Shown piece after piece: positions 10,194 through 18,229 of a DNA stretch of 64,000 nt. The translations under genes and the position numbers were made by a program. Source of the DNA: Verrucomicrobiales bacterium (GTDB lineage Bacteria; Verrucomicrobiota; Verrucomicrobiia; Verrucomicrobiales; DEV007); assembly GCA_029213065.1 (NCBI GenBank), contig JARGPH010000008.1:62001-126000 (forward strand), given 5' to 3'. Below the pieces are notes generated by a model that was given only the letters and a program-made list of their open reading frames with translations, had not been told where the DNA came from and ran no database searches. Each line of letters begins with the position of its first letter. Position 1 is the stretch's first letter.

Positions 10194-12185
10194 TCAGCGC
10201 GCCGATGCCCGGGTGAAAGCGAGGTGCTCCTCCATCCAGGTGTCCATTTTTAACACGGCTTCACGCTGCTTTTCCCCCATTTTCTCAGCTGTCTTCTGCG
10301 CTTTTCGGCAGGCGTTCAGAGCCAGCCCGGTCGACCCGGGAAGCTTCGAGGCGATTCGTTGCTGGAGCTGTTTCCGTTCGCGGGGACGGAGAAAGCGGAT
10401 CAGTAATTCGTCGTCAGGGGCGATGTAGTAGCGGGCGCTACCCGGTTCGCCCTGCCTCGCTGATCTTCCAATGAGCTGCCGGTCGATACGGGGGGAGAGG
10501 TTGTGCTCGACGACGATGACGTGGAGTCCCCCGAGTGATAGAACCTCTTCAGAAAGTTTAATGTCCGTTCCGCGGCCGGCCATATTGGTGGCGATACAGA
10601 TGCTGCCCCGTTTTCCCGCTTCGGAAACGATTGCGGCTTCCTCTTTATGACGCACAGCGTTGAGAACGGTGTGAGGCAGTTGCAGTTCGGTAAGTTGTCT
10701 GGAGAGGGCTTCGCTCGCTTCAACGGTGCGGGTGCCGACGAGGACGGGGCGGCCGGTTTGATGCATCGCATCGATCTCCCCGACGACGGCTTCATATTTA
10801 GCTGCCTCGTTGGGATAAACTTTTACCTTTTCGATCTTACGGAGAACGGGCCGGTGGGTGGGGATGCAAACAACCGCGAGTCGATACATTCTCCAGAGTT
10901 CCGCTGAAGATTCACTCGCCGTTCCCGAGACACCTGCAATCGAATGAAACATCCGGAAGAATCGCTGGAAGCTCATGCTGGCGAGGGTTTCGGTCGGATC
11001 TGTCACGGGGATGTTTTCCTTGGTCTCGATCGTTTGATGGAGGCCCTGTTTCCAGGTTCGACCGGGGAGAATCCGGCCGGTGAACTCATCGACGATTTCG
11101 ACTTTCGATTCATCGGTGATCACGTAGTGCTTGTCTTTGATGAAAAAATGCTCTGCGACGAGGGATTGGCGGACCAGTTCGTTGCGACGGTCGTAGGATC
11201 TCCAGATCGCGGGAAAGCGATGGGAATGACGTCCTATTGCGGCAATCCCCTGGTGGGTGAGCGTGATTTCGCTGTGTTTGTAATCAATCGTGTAGTCGAT
11301 TCCCGTTTCAAGTGCCGCTCCGAGATCCCGCGCGATCGAGCAGCATTGAGCGAAGGAATTCCCGGGCATCGTCTGGCTGATGATGAGGGGCGTGACCGCT
11401 TCGTCGATGAGAATGTTATCCGCTTCATCGATGATCACGGTGTGGATGCCCCGCATCACGAGCGCCTCACCACTTGATTTTCCGCCGCTGGAGAGATGTT
11501 GAATGAGCCGGCCTTGCGGGGTTTGCTCGCTGCCAAGTTTCAGTTTGTCACGGAGAAAGTCGGCGAGGATTTCCTGACTCGTTGTGTAGACGACCGCGCT
11601 CTGATGTTGCGAGATTCGCTCCGGCGGTTTCATACTTCCGGTGACGAAGCCGGCGCGGATGCCGCACTGCGCAAAGTATTCGGAAAGTGTCTCGGCATCG
11701 CGTTGCGCGAGGTAGTCGTTGGCGGTGATGACATGACACGGATTTCCAGTCCACCCGCTGAGGGTCGCCGCGAGCCCGATCGTGAGCGTTTTTCCCTCCC
11801 CGGTCGCCATCTCCGCGAAGAGGCTTTCGTGAATTGCCATCGCTCCCGCAATCTGTTCGCGGTAGGGGGTCAGGCCCATCGACTCCTGCGCGACCCGGCT
11901 GACCGCGGCAAAGGCCTCTCTCGTCAGCAGTGATGAGGTTTCGCCTCTGCGGAAGCGGCGGTGAAGATCGTCGAGTTTTTCCTGAAAGGCATCTTCGCTC
12001 AGAGGGGCGATCTTCTGTTCAAGCCATTGGAGCGACGCCTCCGCTTCCCTGAGAAGACGCCGTAGCGTTGACGACCTTCGCCTGAACGCTCCCGAGACCC
12101 AGTCGGCCCCGCGATCAATTCCCTTTGCCACCTTGCGCGGGGGACGGGGAGCGGCGGTGTAAAAGCGCTGGGTGGGGGTGATCAT
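10194..12185 (-). CDS. Short accessory SecA-like preprotein translocase ATPase
   Basis: A SecA-type motor ATPase of 663 residues. Visible motifs are the Q-like LTPYREQ (105-111), Walker A ATGEGKT (127-133), Walker B/DEAD IIDEADNILIDEA (251-263), SGTAS, ATNMAGRGTDIKL and the arginine-finger region QLIGRSARQGEPGS. Housekeeping SecA is 800-900 residues or more. This protein stops soon after the second nucleotide-binding fold, so it lacks much of the helical scaffold and wing and has no C-terminal zinc (SecB-binding) tail. I chose the ATG at 12185 because it overlaps the upstream stop as ATGA; a GTG at 12230 would add 15 residues. It is likely to be a second, substrate-specific SecA that works with the two HlyD-like genes and the giant protein beside it. 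SecA homology is certain; the dedicated role is inferred. Confidence 0.9.
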   Translation of the reverse strand: MITPTQRFYTAAPRPPRKVAKGIDRGADWVSGAFRRRSSTLRRLLREAEASLQWLEQKIAPLSEDAFQEKLDDLHRRFRRGETSSLLTREAFAAVSRVAQESMGLTPYREQIAGAMAIHESLFAEMATGEGKTLTIGLAATLSGWTGNPCHVITANDYLAQRDAETLSEYFAQCGIRAGFVTGSMKPPERISQHQSAVVYTTSQEILADFLRDKLKLGSEQTPQGRLIQHLSSGGKSSGEALVMRGIHTVIIDEADNILIDEAVTPLIISQTMPGNSFAQCCSIARDLGAALETGIDYTIDYKHSEITLTHQGIAAIGRHSHRFPAIWRSYDRRNELVRQSLVAEHFFIKDKHYVITDESKVEIVDEFTGRILPGRTWKQGLHQTIETKENIPVTDPTETLASMSFQRFFRMFHSIAGVSGTASESSAELWRMYRLAVVCIPTHRPVLRKIEKVKVYPNEAAKYEAVVGEIDAMHQTGRPVLVGTRTVEASEALSRQLTELQLPHTVLNAVRHKEEAAIVSEAGKRGSICIATNMAGRGTDIKLSEEVLSLGGLHVIVVEHNLSPRIDRQLIGRSARQGEPGSARYYIAPDDELLIRFLRPRERKQLQQRIASKLPGSTGLALNACRKAQKTAEKMGEKQREAVLKMDTWMEEHLAFTRASAR

Positions 12186-14344
12186 GAATCTTCGTTTTGC
12201 TGGAAGAGTTGTCTGATGGTTCGACTCCACTGTGACTTGAGCGGTTCCGGGGGCAGTGTGAAACGGATTTGCCCGGTCAACGCTCCCGGAGGAGATACTT
12301 CCGATGGGAAGGGGGCGGTTTCAGAGCGAACGAGGTAAAATTCCTCCACCGCTGTGAGTCCGGAGCTGTCGCCCTGTTTGGTTTTGATTTCACCGCCAGC
12401 GAGCCAGCCGAGCGCAGCGGTGGGCAGTTTCTGCTGACCGCCGGGGACGATCGTCTGGTTGGTGACGGCGAGAGCGATGGCGGGACTCTGAAGGAGGCGC
12501 ACTTCCGAGGATTGAATCGTTTCATCGAAGAGGCTGCCGGCCTGCTTCTGGGGCACCGCGGAGACGAAAACCATTTCGGAAAAATCGACGATTCTTCCCA
12601 GTTCGGTTCCGCGCGGCGCCCAGGTGCCTCTCAGTTCTCTCGAACGGGGGGATGTCCAGATTCCGTCGATCCCGGCGCGCACTAACAAATCCATCTTTTG
12701 GCGGTTCAACTCTTCGAGAACGAGCCGGCCTGCTTTGGCCTGTTCGACGAGAGGTCCGATAATGGACACAAACTGATTCTGGCGGGCCTCCTCGATCTGA
12801 GTAGCGATTTGTTCCAGTCGCGAGGTGGCGCTTTTGATGTCGAGATCGAGTTCGGGGTTTGAGAGTCGCAGGATCGGATCTCCCGCTTTCACCGGGGTGG
12901 TGGTCTCGACGAAAATCTCATCGACGACGCCGGCGCTCTTTGAGTAGACCACCGATTCAATTGAGGGTTTGAAAACGCCGGAGGCGCGGAAGCTGCGGGG
13001 AAGGGGCACGAAGCCGATCCCCCCGACGAGCAGCAGTATGATCAGGCCGGTGACCGCGAAAGCCCGGGTTCGGTGGCGCTCGAGCCGATCGCTCGTAAAA
13101 AGGTATTTCACGAGTTTGCCGATCGGCATGAGAAAGTAGAGGAAGACGCAGAAGGCGGCGATGGCGACGCCAAGCCCGAGAAAACCCTGGGCCACATTGT
13201 AGGTGATGAATGCGAGCAGTAAGACCCGGTAGATAAAGGCGGCAATGCCGTAGGTCGTGAGCCAGAAGGCTTCATTCCTGTCGCTGGCAGGAGAGAACGA
13301 TTTTTTGACTCCGAAGAGAAGCTTTTCTGAAAGGTGTTTCAGTTGGCGGGTCGACCGTTGATAGAGATTGGGGAGGTCAAAGAGATCGCTGAAGATGTAG
13401 TAGCCGTCGAAGCGGAGGAGCGGGTTCGCATTGAAAAGCACTGTCGAAACCGAGGCGATGAAGATCACGTTGTAGGTGAGTCGTTTCACAAACGGGTCCG
13501 GCGTTTGTATCCAGACAAAGAGTGCGATGGATGCGACGAGGAATTCCGCCCCCATGCCCGCCGAACTGACTGCAATGCGCTGCCAGCGATGACGAAATCC
13601 CCAGCTCGATGTCGCGTCAACGTAGGGCAGGGGTGTCAGGAGCATGAGCATGACGCCGGTTTTCCGTACTTCGCCACCGAAGTGTTTGCACATGATGCCG
13701 TGGCCGAACTCATGAATCAGCTTGATGAAGACCGTGCAGAGATAGAGGTAGAAGAGGTTCTTCGGCGCGAGTACGCCGGAGCTCTGGTCGGCAAGTTCAT
13801 CGAGGTGACCGATTGAAAACCAGATCGCTGTCGCCACCAGTCCGAGCCAGAGGATAAACCCGACGGGACTGAGGATCGGCCGGAAGATGGGGCGAAGAAG
13901 AGTTAGGAGTCGGTCAGGATCGAAAAGAGGGATGTTGAGAAAGAGAAAGTTGACGGCCTGCCCCCGTGCTTTTCGTCCTTTGATCTTTCTCTCGCGTTCA
14001 AACAGTTGCCTGCTGTCAGGGGCGAGGTTTGACTGGAGCAGGTTGGAGCGATGAAGTTGTGAGAGCACCTGGATGACTTCGTCCTGGCCGGGGGCGTCGT
14101 CCGGCATCAGGGCGAGGCATTCTTTCCAGACTTCGTCGACCGTCAGGTCGCCTTTCAGCCTGCCGACGAAGGCGTAAGCGGCCGGCGAGATTCGAAAGAA
14201 TTCGTTGTTGAGAGGATCTCGAAGAAGGTACCAGAGCTGCCCGCGAAACATTTGCCTGACCACTTCCACGGTGGGATTGAGGCGCACGCGTTCAGGCGCG
14301 ACACGATGCCACGAATCACTGAACATTTGCTGCCGTTCCGCCAT
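12182..14344 (-). CDS. M50-metalloprotease-like membrane protein fused to a HlyD-type adaptor, PqqD-like N-terminus
   Basis: A 720-residue protein with three parts. Residues about 25-110 look like a PqqD-type winged-helix domain, as found in peptide-modification and peptide-export systems. The central part is polytopic and carries the zinc-protease motif HEFGH (211-215) and the third-ligand segment NPLLRFDGYY (307-316), so the active site looks complete. The C-terminal third after a membrane span near 440 has HlyD lipoyl/beta-barrel features (SAGVVDEIFV, VKAGDPILRL, a coiled coil). The family is annotated as putative peptide zinc metalloprotease or periplasmic adaptor. It starts 4 bases after the upstream gene and overlaps secA by 4 bases, so the three are one operon. 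It may process or guide the giant protein during export (inference). Confidence 0.85.
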   Translation of the reverse strand: MAERQQMFSDSWHRVAPERVRLNPTVEVVRQMFRGQLWYLLRDPLNNEFFRISPAAYAFVGRLKGDLTVDEVWKECLALMPDDAPGQDEVIQVLSQLHRSNLLQSNLAPDSRQLFERERKIKGRKARGQAVNFLFLNIPLFDPDRLLTLLRPIFRPILSPVGFILWLGLVATAIWFSIGHLDELADQSSGVLAPKNLFYLYLCTVFIKLIHEFGHGIMCKHFGGEVRKTGVMLMLLTPLPYVDATSSWGFRHRWQRIAVSSAGMGAEFLVASIALFVWIQTPDPFVKRLTYNVIFIASVSTVLFNANPLLRFDGYYIFSDLFDLPNLYQRSTRQLKHLSEKLLFGVKKSFSPASDRNEAFWLTTYGIAAFIYRVLLLAFITYNVAQGFLGLGVAIAAFCVFLYFLMPIGKLVKYLFTSDRLERHRTRAFAVTGLIILLLVGGIGFVPLPRSFRASGVFKPSIESVVYSKSAGVVDEIFVETTTPVKAGDPILRLSNPELDLDIKSATSRLEQIATQIEEARQNQFVSIIGPLVEQAKAGRLVLEELNRQKMDLLVRAGIDGIWTSPRSRELRGTWAPRGTELGRIVDFSEMVFVSAVPQKQAGSLFDETIQSSEVRLLQSPAIALAVTNQTIVPGGQQKLPTAALGWLAGGEIKTKQGDSSGLTAVEEFYLVRSETAPFPSEVSPPGALTGQIRFTLPPEPLKSQWSRTIRQLFQQNEDS

Positions 14345-14348
14345 AGTC

Positions 14349-16202
14349 CTAAAGCCAAAATCTCATCCGCAGATAATCGATCGCGCGGTGGGTGATAATC
14401 CAGAGAGGTGAGCGCGTTCCGCAGTGAATCCGCGCGGAACCGGTCATGCCGGGACGCCACCAATCCGGCGCCTCACCGCTGAAGCGGGTCCGGGCGATGA
14501 GGAGGGTTCCTTTTTCCTCCGGGATCGCGAGTGGTTCAATTTCCGTCACCTCGATGGGAAAGTGTTCTTCGGGACGGCTTTCAAAAGCGACTTCACCCTC
14601 CGAGCCGATCGCGACACGAGTGGCATCAGCTTCAGGGACACGGAGTTCTGCAAACATCCCTTTCAGCTGACTCAATTTCAGCAATGCCTCACCGCGGGTG
14701 ACAGGGGAGCCGATCCTGTCTTCCATCTCACCTTCGAGAACAACGCCGTCCTCGGGGGCCTTCACTGAAGCCATTTCGAGATTATACTGCACTTTCTGCA
14801 GTGCTGATTTTGTCTCTTCCGCCTGAGCTATCGCAATGTGCATTTCCGCAGGGGTTGCCTCGGCCCGGGCGAGCTGCGCTTCCGAGACGTAACGCTGGAT
14901 CGTCGCAGACAACTCCGCCCGGTTCAGATCAAGCTCCGCCGTATCCATTGTCACGAGAACCTGATCCTTCTTTACGGCATCACCGGCCCTGACAGAGACA
15001 CTTTCAATGTACCCGTCAAAGGGAGCGGGGAGGTGAAACACCTGTGCGGGCTGCAGAATGAAGGAGGCCTTCACCTTGTAGGGCCAGGGATAAAGAACGA
15101 GGAAAGCGAGGAGAGCGGTCGTGGCGAGCGCTCCCACTTTAATCCAGGTGTGTTCAAATCCGATCACTTTCCCAAGGCCCTTTCGCAGAGCGCCTGCCCA
15201 GCGCGCGCCAAACCACCGGTCACGCTCGTAAAGATCCACGAGGCGGCGAACACAGAGATCCGAGGTCAGGCGCATCGCTTCAATGTCGGCCTGTCCGAAT
15301 GGCTGGACCCGCTCCACCGTTACCGCCGCAAGTGGCGATGAATCGAGTCGCAGGGGGACGGAGGCAACATGAGCGACCCCGGCCTTGCGGGCGTACCGTT
15401 CGTGATCCCGTTCGATCGCGGCTCCGGTCGCCGTCCCCGGCCAGACAATTTCATCGTCCTGCTCGATGCTTTCCTCCATCGCGGCCTCAAGCAGGCGGGA
15501 GAGTTCCATCTTGCGATTGATTTTCCCGGTATGATTGGTCGCTTTCAGCTTGATGTAGTTTCCACAAAGCCATCCCAATGAAACGCGGTCCGCTCCGTAG
15601 CGGGAGGCCAGCTCATTGCAGAGCACCATTGCCGCAGCGAGGAAGCGGGTTTCCTCGTTGACGAGAATGCCCACTGTCAATGCGGTTACGAGGGGTGGCT
15701 CCGGCTCGTCGTTGGTGCCTGTGTCAGGTGCACTTCCCGAGAGTGGATTGGCCCCGTAGATCAGAGGGGTATCCATCATCAGCTTCTCGATCCGTTGAGA
15801 GGGCTGAAAGAAATCCTCTGATCCGTAACGGATGAAAGTGGCGACACAGGTCGTTTTTTCGTCCTCGATCCGCAGCGGCAGTGCCGCACTTCGGATGCCC
15901 TCATTGCCGGCGGTGCATTGCAGCCGGGGTTCGGATTCAGAGGTAGTCGCCGCCAGTTCGGTGAGTTCTTTCCTCAAGGCGGAAAGGCGTTGCTTCGTTT
16001 CCTCTGAATCGGGCCAGACTGCCACCGGTGACCACTGGGCTTCGCCGGTCTCTGACTCGAGTTTCACGAGGATCATTCCGCTGGCGGCCTCCAGCTGGAG
16101 AGAAAAGACGCGGAGCATTTCCACCCAGAAAGCTGCGTCGCGACCTTCGAACGACCAGAGCTTTTCAATGGCAAGTTGCGATTTAGTTTTCGGAAGCGGC
16201 AT
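14349..16202 (-). CDS. HlyD-family periplasmic adaptor with N-terminal GAF-like domains
   Basis: A 617-residue protein. The N-terminal half (about 15-330) reads as two GAF-like alpha/beta domains and is probably cytoplasmic. A single membrane span lies at about 355-375 (VGALATTALLAFLVLYPWPY). After it come a lipoyl half-motif (FDGYIESVSVRAGDAVKKDQ, near 395), an alpha-helical hairpin, the second lipoyl half (VKAPEDGVVLEG) and an RND/HlyD beta-barrel. I chose the ATG at 16202. An in-frame ATG at 16280 would add 26 residues that look like translated leader and would come within 12 bases of the divergent gene. It is the first gene of the export operon. A GAF sensor on an adaptor is unusual and could tie export to a cytoplasmic signal (inference). 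Confidence 0.82.
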   Translation of the reverse strand: MPLPKTKSQLAIEKLWSFEGRDAAFWVEMLRVFSLQLEAASGMILVKLESETGEAQWSPVAVWPDSEETKQRLSALRKELTELAATTSESEPRLQCTAGNEGIRSAALPLRIEDEKTTCVATFIRYGSEDFFQPSQRIEKLMMDTPLIYGANPLSGSAPDTGTNDEPEPPLVTALTVGILVNEETRFLAAAMVLCNELASRYGADRVSLGWLCGNYIKLKATNHTGKINRKMELSRLLEAAMEESIEQDDEIVWPGTATGAAIERDHERYARKAGVAHVASVPLRLDSSPLAAVTVERVQPFGQADIEAMRLTSDLCVRRLVDLYERDRWFGARWAGALRKGLGKVIGFEHTWIKVGALATTALLAFLVLYPWPYKVKASFILQPAQVFHLPAPFDGYIESVSVRAGDAVKKDQVLVTMDTAELDLNRAELSATIQRYVSEAQLARAEATPAEMHIAIAQAEETKSALQKVQYNLEMASVKAPEDGVVLEGEMEDRIGSPVTRGEALLKLSQLKGMFAELRVPEADATRVAIGSEGEVAFESRPEEHFPIEVTEIEPLAIPEEKGTLLIARTRFSGEAPDWWRPGMTGSARIHCGTRSPLWIITHRAIDYLRMRFWL

Positions 16203-16291
16203 GAACGTGTTAAACGTTTGATTCGGATTAAGGTTACTAGCTCTTGATATCAGAAAAGTCTTAATTAAATCGCATTTCATCTGAGAATTGA
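16203..16291. promoter_or_regulatory. Divergent promoter region
   Basis: About 89 AT-rich bases lie between the start of the export operon (minus strand) and the FGE-fold gene (plus strand), including TTAATTAAAT near 16260. They must hold promoters for both directions. I cannot assign clear -35 and -10 boxes. Confidence 0.4.
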
Positions 16292-17116
16292 ATGAGAATC
16301 AAGTACCCATTGCGCGCCCACATAAAGACGGTCCTTATTTTGCTGCTTATTTCAGGTCTCTCCGGCGGTGGCGGTTTCGCGCAGACGCCAACGGAAGAGA
16401 CTGAGCCGGTTTTCGAGAATTCGCTGAAAATGGCCTTTGTTGAAGTGCCGGAAACGAAGGTTCTTTTTTCCATTTGGGAAACGCGCGTGCAGGATTTTCG
16501 TCGGTTCGTGAACGATACGGGGAGCCGCTGGAAACCTGCCGGATTTGCTCAAGGGCAGACTCATCCTGCGACGATGGTGTCATGGGAGGATGCGACCCGA
16601 TTCTGTCGTTGGCTCACAAAGCGGGAGGCGGCGGCGGGCACGCTTCCGGAGGGGTGCCGCTACCGGCTTCCAACCTCTGCCGAATGGAGTCTCGCGGTGG
16701 GGCTTAAAAAGCCGGATGCCAATGATACCATGGCAATGGTGAACGGTCCTTCTCAGACGGAGTTTCCGTGGGAGGACACTTGGCCCCCGCTCGAGGATGC
16801 AGGAAACTATCATCCGGAGCTCAATTGTGATTCTTTTTCCTACACCTCACCGGTGGGCTCCTTCAAGCCGAACCGCCTGGGAATCTACGACCTCGGGGGG
16901 AATGTCTGGGAATGGTGTTCTGATTCGTTCAAAAACTCGATCGACTTCCGCGTTCTCCGCGGTGCCTCCTGGAGGATGCGCTCACCGGGGGATCTTCTCA
17001 GTTCTCTTGAGATCGGAAATGTCGGGCACATTCAGCTGAACACTTACGGGTTTCGGGTTGTGCTTGAATTGGCAGAGGGAACCGTGGTCAAGGATCTCGC
17101 TGTGGTCGATCATTGA
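16292..17116 (+). CDS. Secreted FGE-sulfatase-fold protein lacking the catalytic cysteines
   Basis: A 274-residue protein with a signal peptide (1-30) and a formylglycine-generating-enzyme fold. Visible hallmarks are YRLPTSAEW (124-132), LGIYDLGGNVWEW (196-208) and RVLRGASW (220-227) followed by GFRVV (253-257). Genuine FGE has a cysteine pair shortly after the RGGSW motif; here that stretch (RMRSPGDLLSSLE) has none. It is therefore probably a structural or binding member of the family rather than a sulfatase activator. It is also short at the N-terminal side of the fold. It is divergent from the export operon and close to a sulfatase-rich region, but no operon link to the sulfatases is visible. 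Confidence 0.85.
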   Translation: MRIKYPLRAHIKTVLILLLISGLSGGGGFAQTPTEETEPVFENSLKMAFVEVPETKVLFSIWETRVQDFRRFVNDTGSRWKPAGFAQGQTHPATMVSWEDATRFCRWLTKREAAAGTLPEGCRYRLPTSAEWSLAVGLKKPDANDTMAMVNGPSQTEFPWEDTWPPLEDAGNYHPELNCDSFSYTSPVGSFKPNRLGIYDLGGNVWEWCSDSFKNSIDFRVLRGASWRMRSPGDLLSSLEIGNVGHIQLNTYGFRVVLELAEGTVVKDLAVVDH

Positions 17117-17350
17117 GGGGCGTCTTTCAGGCGGTTGGGGACATTGATTTCCGCGAAAGTGGATGAATGTCAGTTGTGTGCGGAACCTGATCGCCCGGAT
17201 TAAAAGAGTGCGCATCGCCCTGCTCATGGTGCTTCTTTTTAGAGCAATCCACCCCGCGTTGGCCCGGTCGATGGCCCGCTGTGCAGGTAACTAAATTTGA
17301 TTGTGGATTTTGGATATGGTCTGGAAGTTATCTTTCGCTATTCTTAACAC
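17117..17350 (+). promoter_or_regulatory. Intergenic region with leader of the Tm-1-like operon
   Basis: This 234-base gap has no convincing gene. Its end carries one copy of the GTGGATTT-N5-ATGG element (listed separately). I see no clear terminator for the upstream FGE-fold gene. Confidence 0.4.
17303..17320 (+). promoter_or_regulatory. Promoter-like element GTGGATTT-N5-ATGGT, copy 1
   Basis: GTGGATTT, then TGGAT, then ATGGT, ending 30 bases before the ATG of the TIM-barrel gene. It matches five other copies in the window in sequence, spacing, strand and position before a first gene. Confidence 0.6.
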
Positions 17351-18217
17351 ATGCCAAATCCATGGACCGGGGTGGGAAACCCTTATACTCGACTGGAAGT
17401 TCTCGAACGCCTTCGCGATACCCTTGCAAAAGGGGAGCCGATCATTGCTGCCGGCGCGGGAACCGGTATCAGTGCCAAGTTTATCGAAAAGGGCGGAGCC
17501 GATCTGATCATTATCTACAATTCAGGCCGCTACCGCATGATGGGCCACGGATCGATTGCCGGCATGATGGGCTACGGCGATGCGAATGCCGTTGCGATGG
17601 AAATCGGCGAGTATGAAGTGCTCCCCGTTGTGAAAGAAATTCCTGTGATCTGCGGAGTGCACTGCACCGATCCCCGCCGCCGGATGTGGCATTGGCTCCA
17701 GCAGGTGAAGGCGATGGGCTTTTCCGGAATGAACAATTTCCCGACCCACTCCATCATCGATGGTGATTTCCGCAAGCAGTTGGAAGAGACCGGAATGGGC
17801 ACTGATAAAGAGGTCGAGACCGTCGCGCTTTCCCGCAAGATGGATATTTTCTCTATCGTTTATGTGGCTTCCCCTGAAGAGGCCAAAGCGATGGCCGAGG
17901 CGGGGGCGGACGTCATCATTGCGCATGTCGGTTGCACCGTGGGCGGTTCCATCGGCGTGACCAATGCTGCGATGTCGCTCGACGATGCCGCGGTGGCCAC
18001 TCAGGCGATTATTGATGCGGGTAATACGGTGAGGAAAGATGTCATTTATCTTTCCCATGGCGGACCGATTGCAACCCCGGCGGATGCGGCATTCATCAAT
18101 GAGAAAACGGATGCGGTTGGTTTCGTTGGTGCCTCCAGTCTTGAGCGTATGGCGGTGGAGGAATCGCTCACGAATCTGACCCGTGAGTTCAAATCGATTC
18201 CCCTGAACCGTTCTTAA
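17351..18217 (+). CDS. TIM-barrel signal-transduction / PEP-hydrolase-family protein (Tm-1 C-terminal-like)
   Basis: A 288-residue cytoplasmic protein of the PEP-hydrolase-like TIM-barrel family (PF09370). Recognisable segments are GEPIIAAGAGTGISAKFIEKGGADLIIIYNSGRYRM near the N-terminus, GYGDANAVAMEIG, PVICGVHCTDPRR, and ADVIIAHVGCTVGGSIG. This family forms the C-terminal half of the tomato virus-resistance protein Tm-1 and also occurs as a separate bacterial protein. The next gene, 12 bases downstream, encodes the other half, so the two probably act as a complex. The bacterial reaction is not established. Confidence 0.9.
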   Translation: MPNPWTGVGNPYTRLEVLERLRDTLAKGEPIIAAGAGTGISAKFIEKGGADLIIIYNSGRYRMMGHGSIAGMMGYGDANAVAMEIGEYEVLPVVKEIPVICGVHCTDPRRRMWHWLQQVKAMGFSGMNNFPTHSIIDGDFRKQLEETGMGTDKEVETVALSRKMDIFSIVYVASPEEAKAMAEAGADVIIAHVGCTVGGSIGVTNAAMSLDDAAVATQAIIDAGNTVRKDVIYLSHGGPIATPADAAFINEKTDAVGFVGASSLERMAVEESLTNLTREFKSIPLNRS

Positions 18218-18229
18218 TATTGATTTGTT

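Noticed and set aside
10001-10428. Small plus-strand genes between secA and the giant gene
   Set aside because: No ribosome site, no recognisable protein, and one runs far into secA on the opposite strand.
17303-17320. Canonical sigma-54 promoter reading of the element
   Set aside because: The conserved GC at -12 is missing in the set and the GG-GG spacing does not fit, so I leave the factor open.
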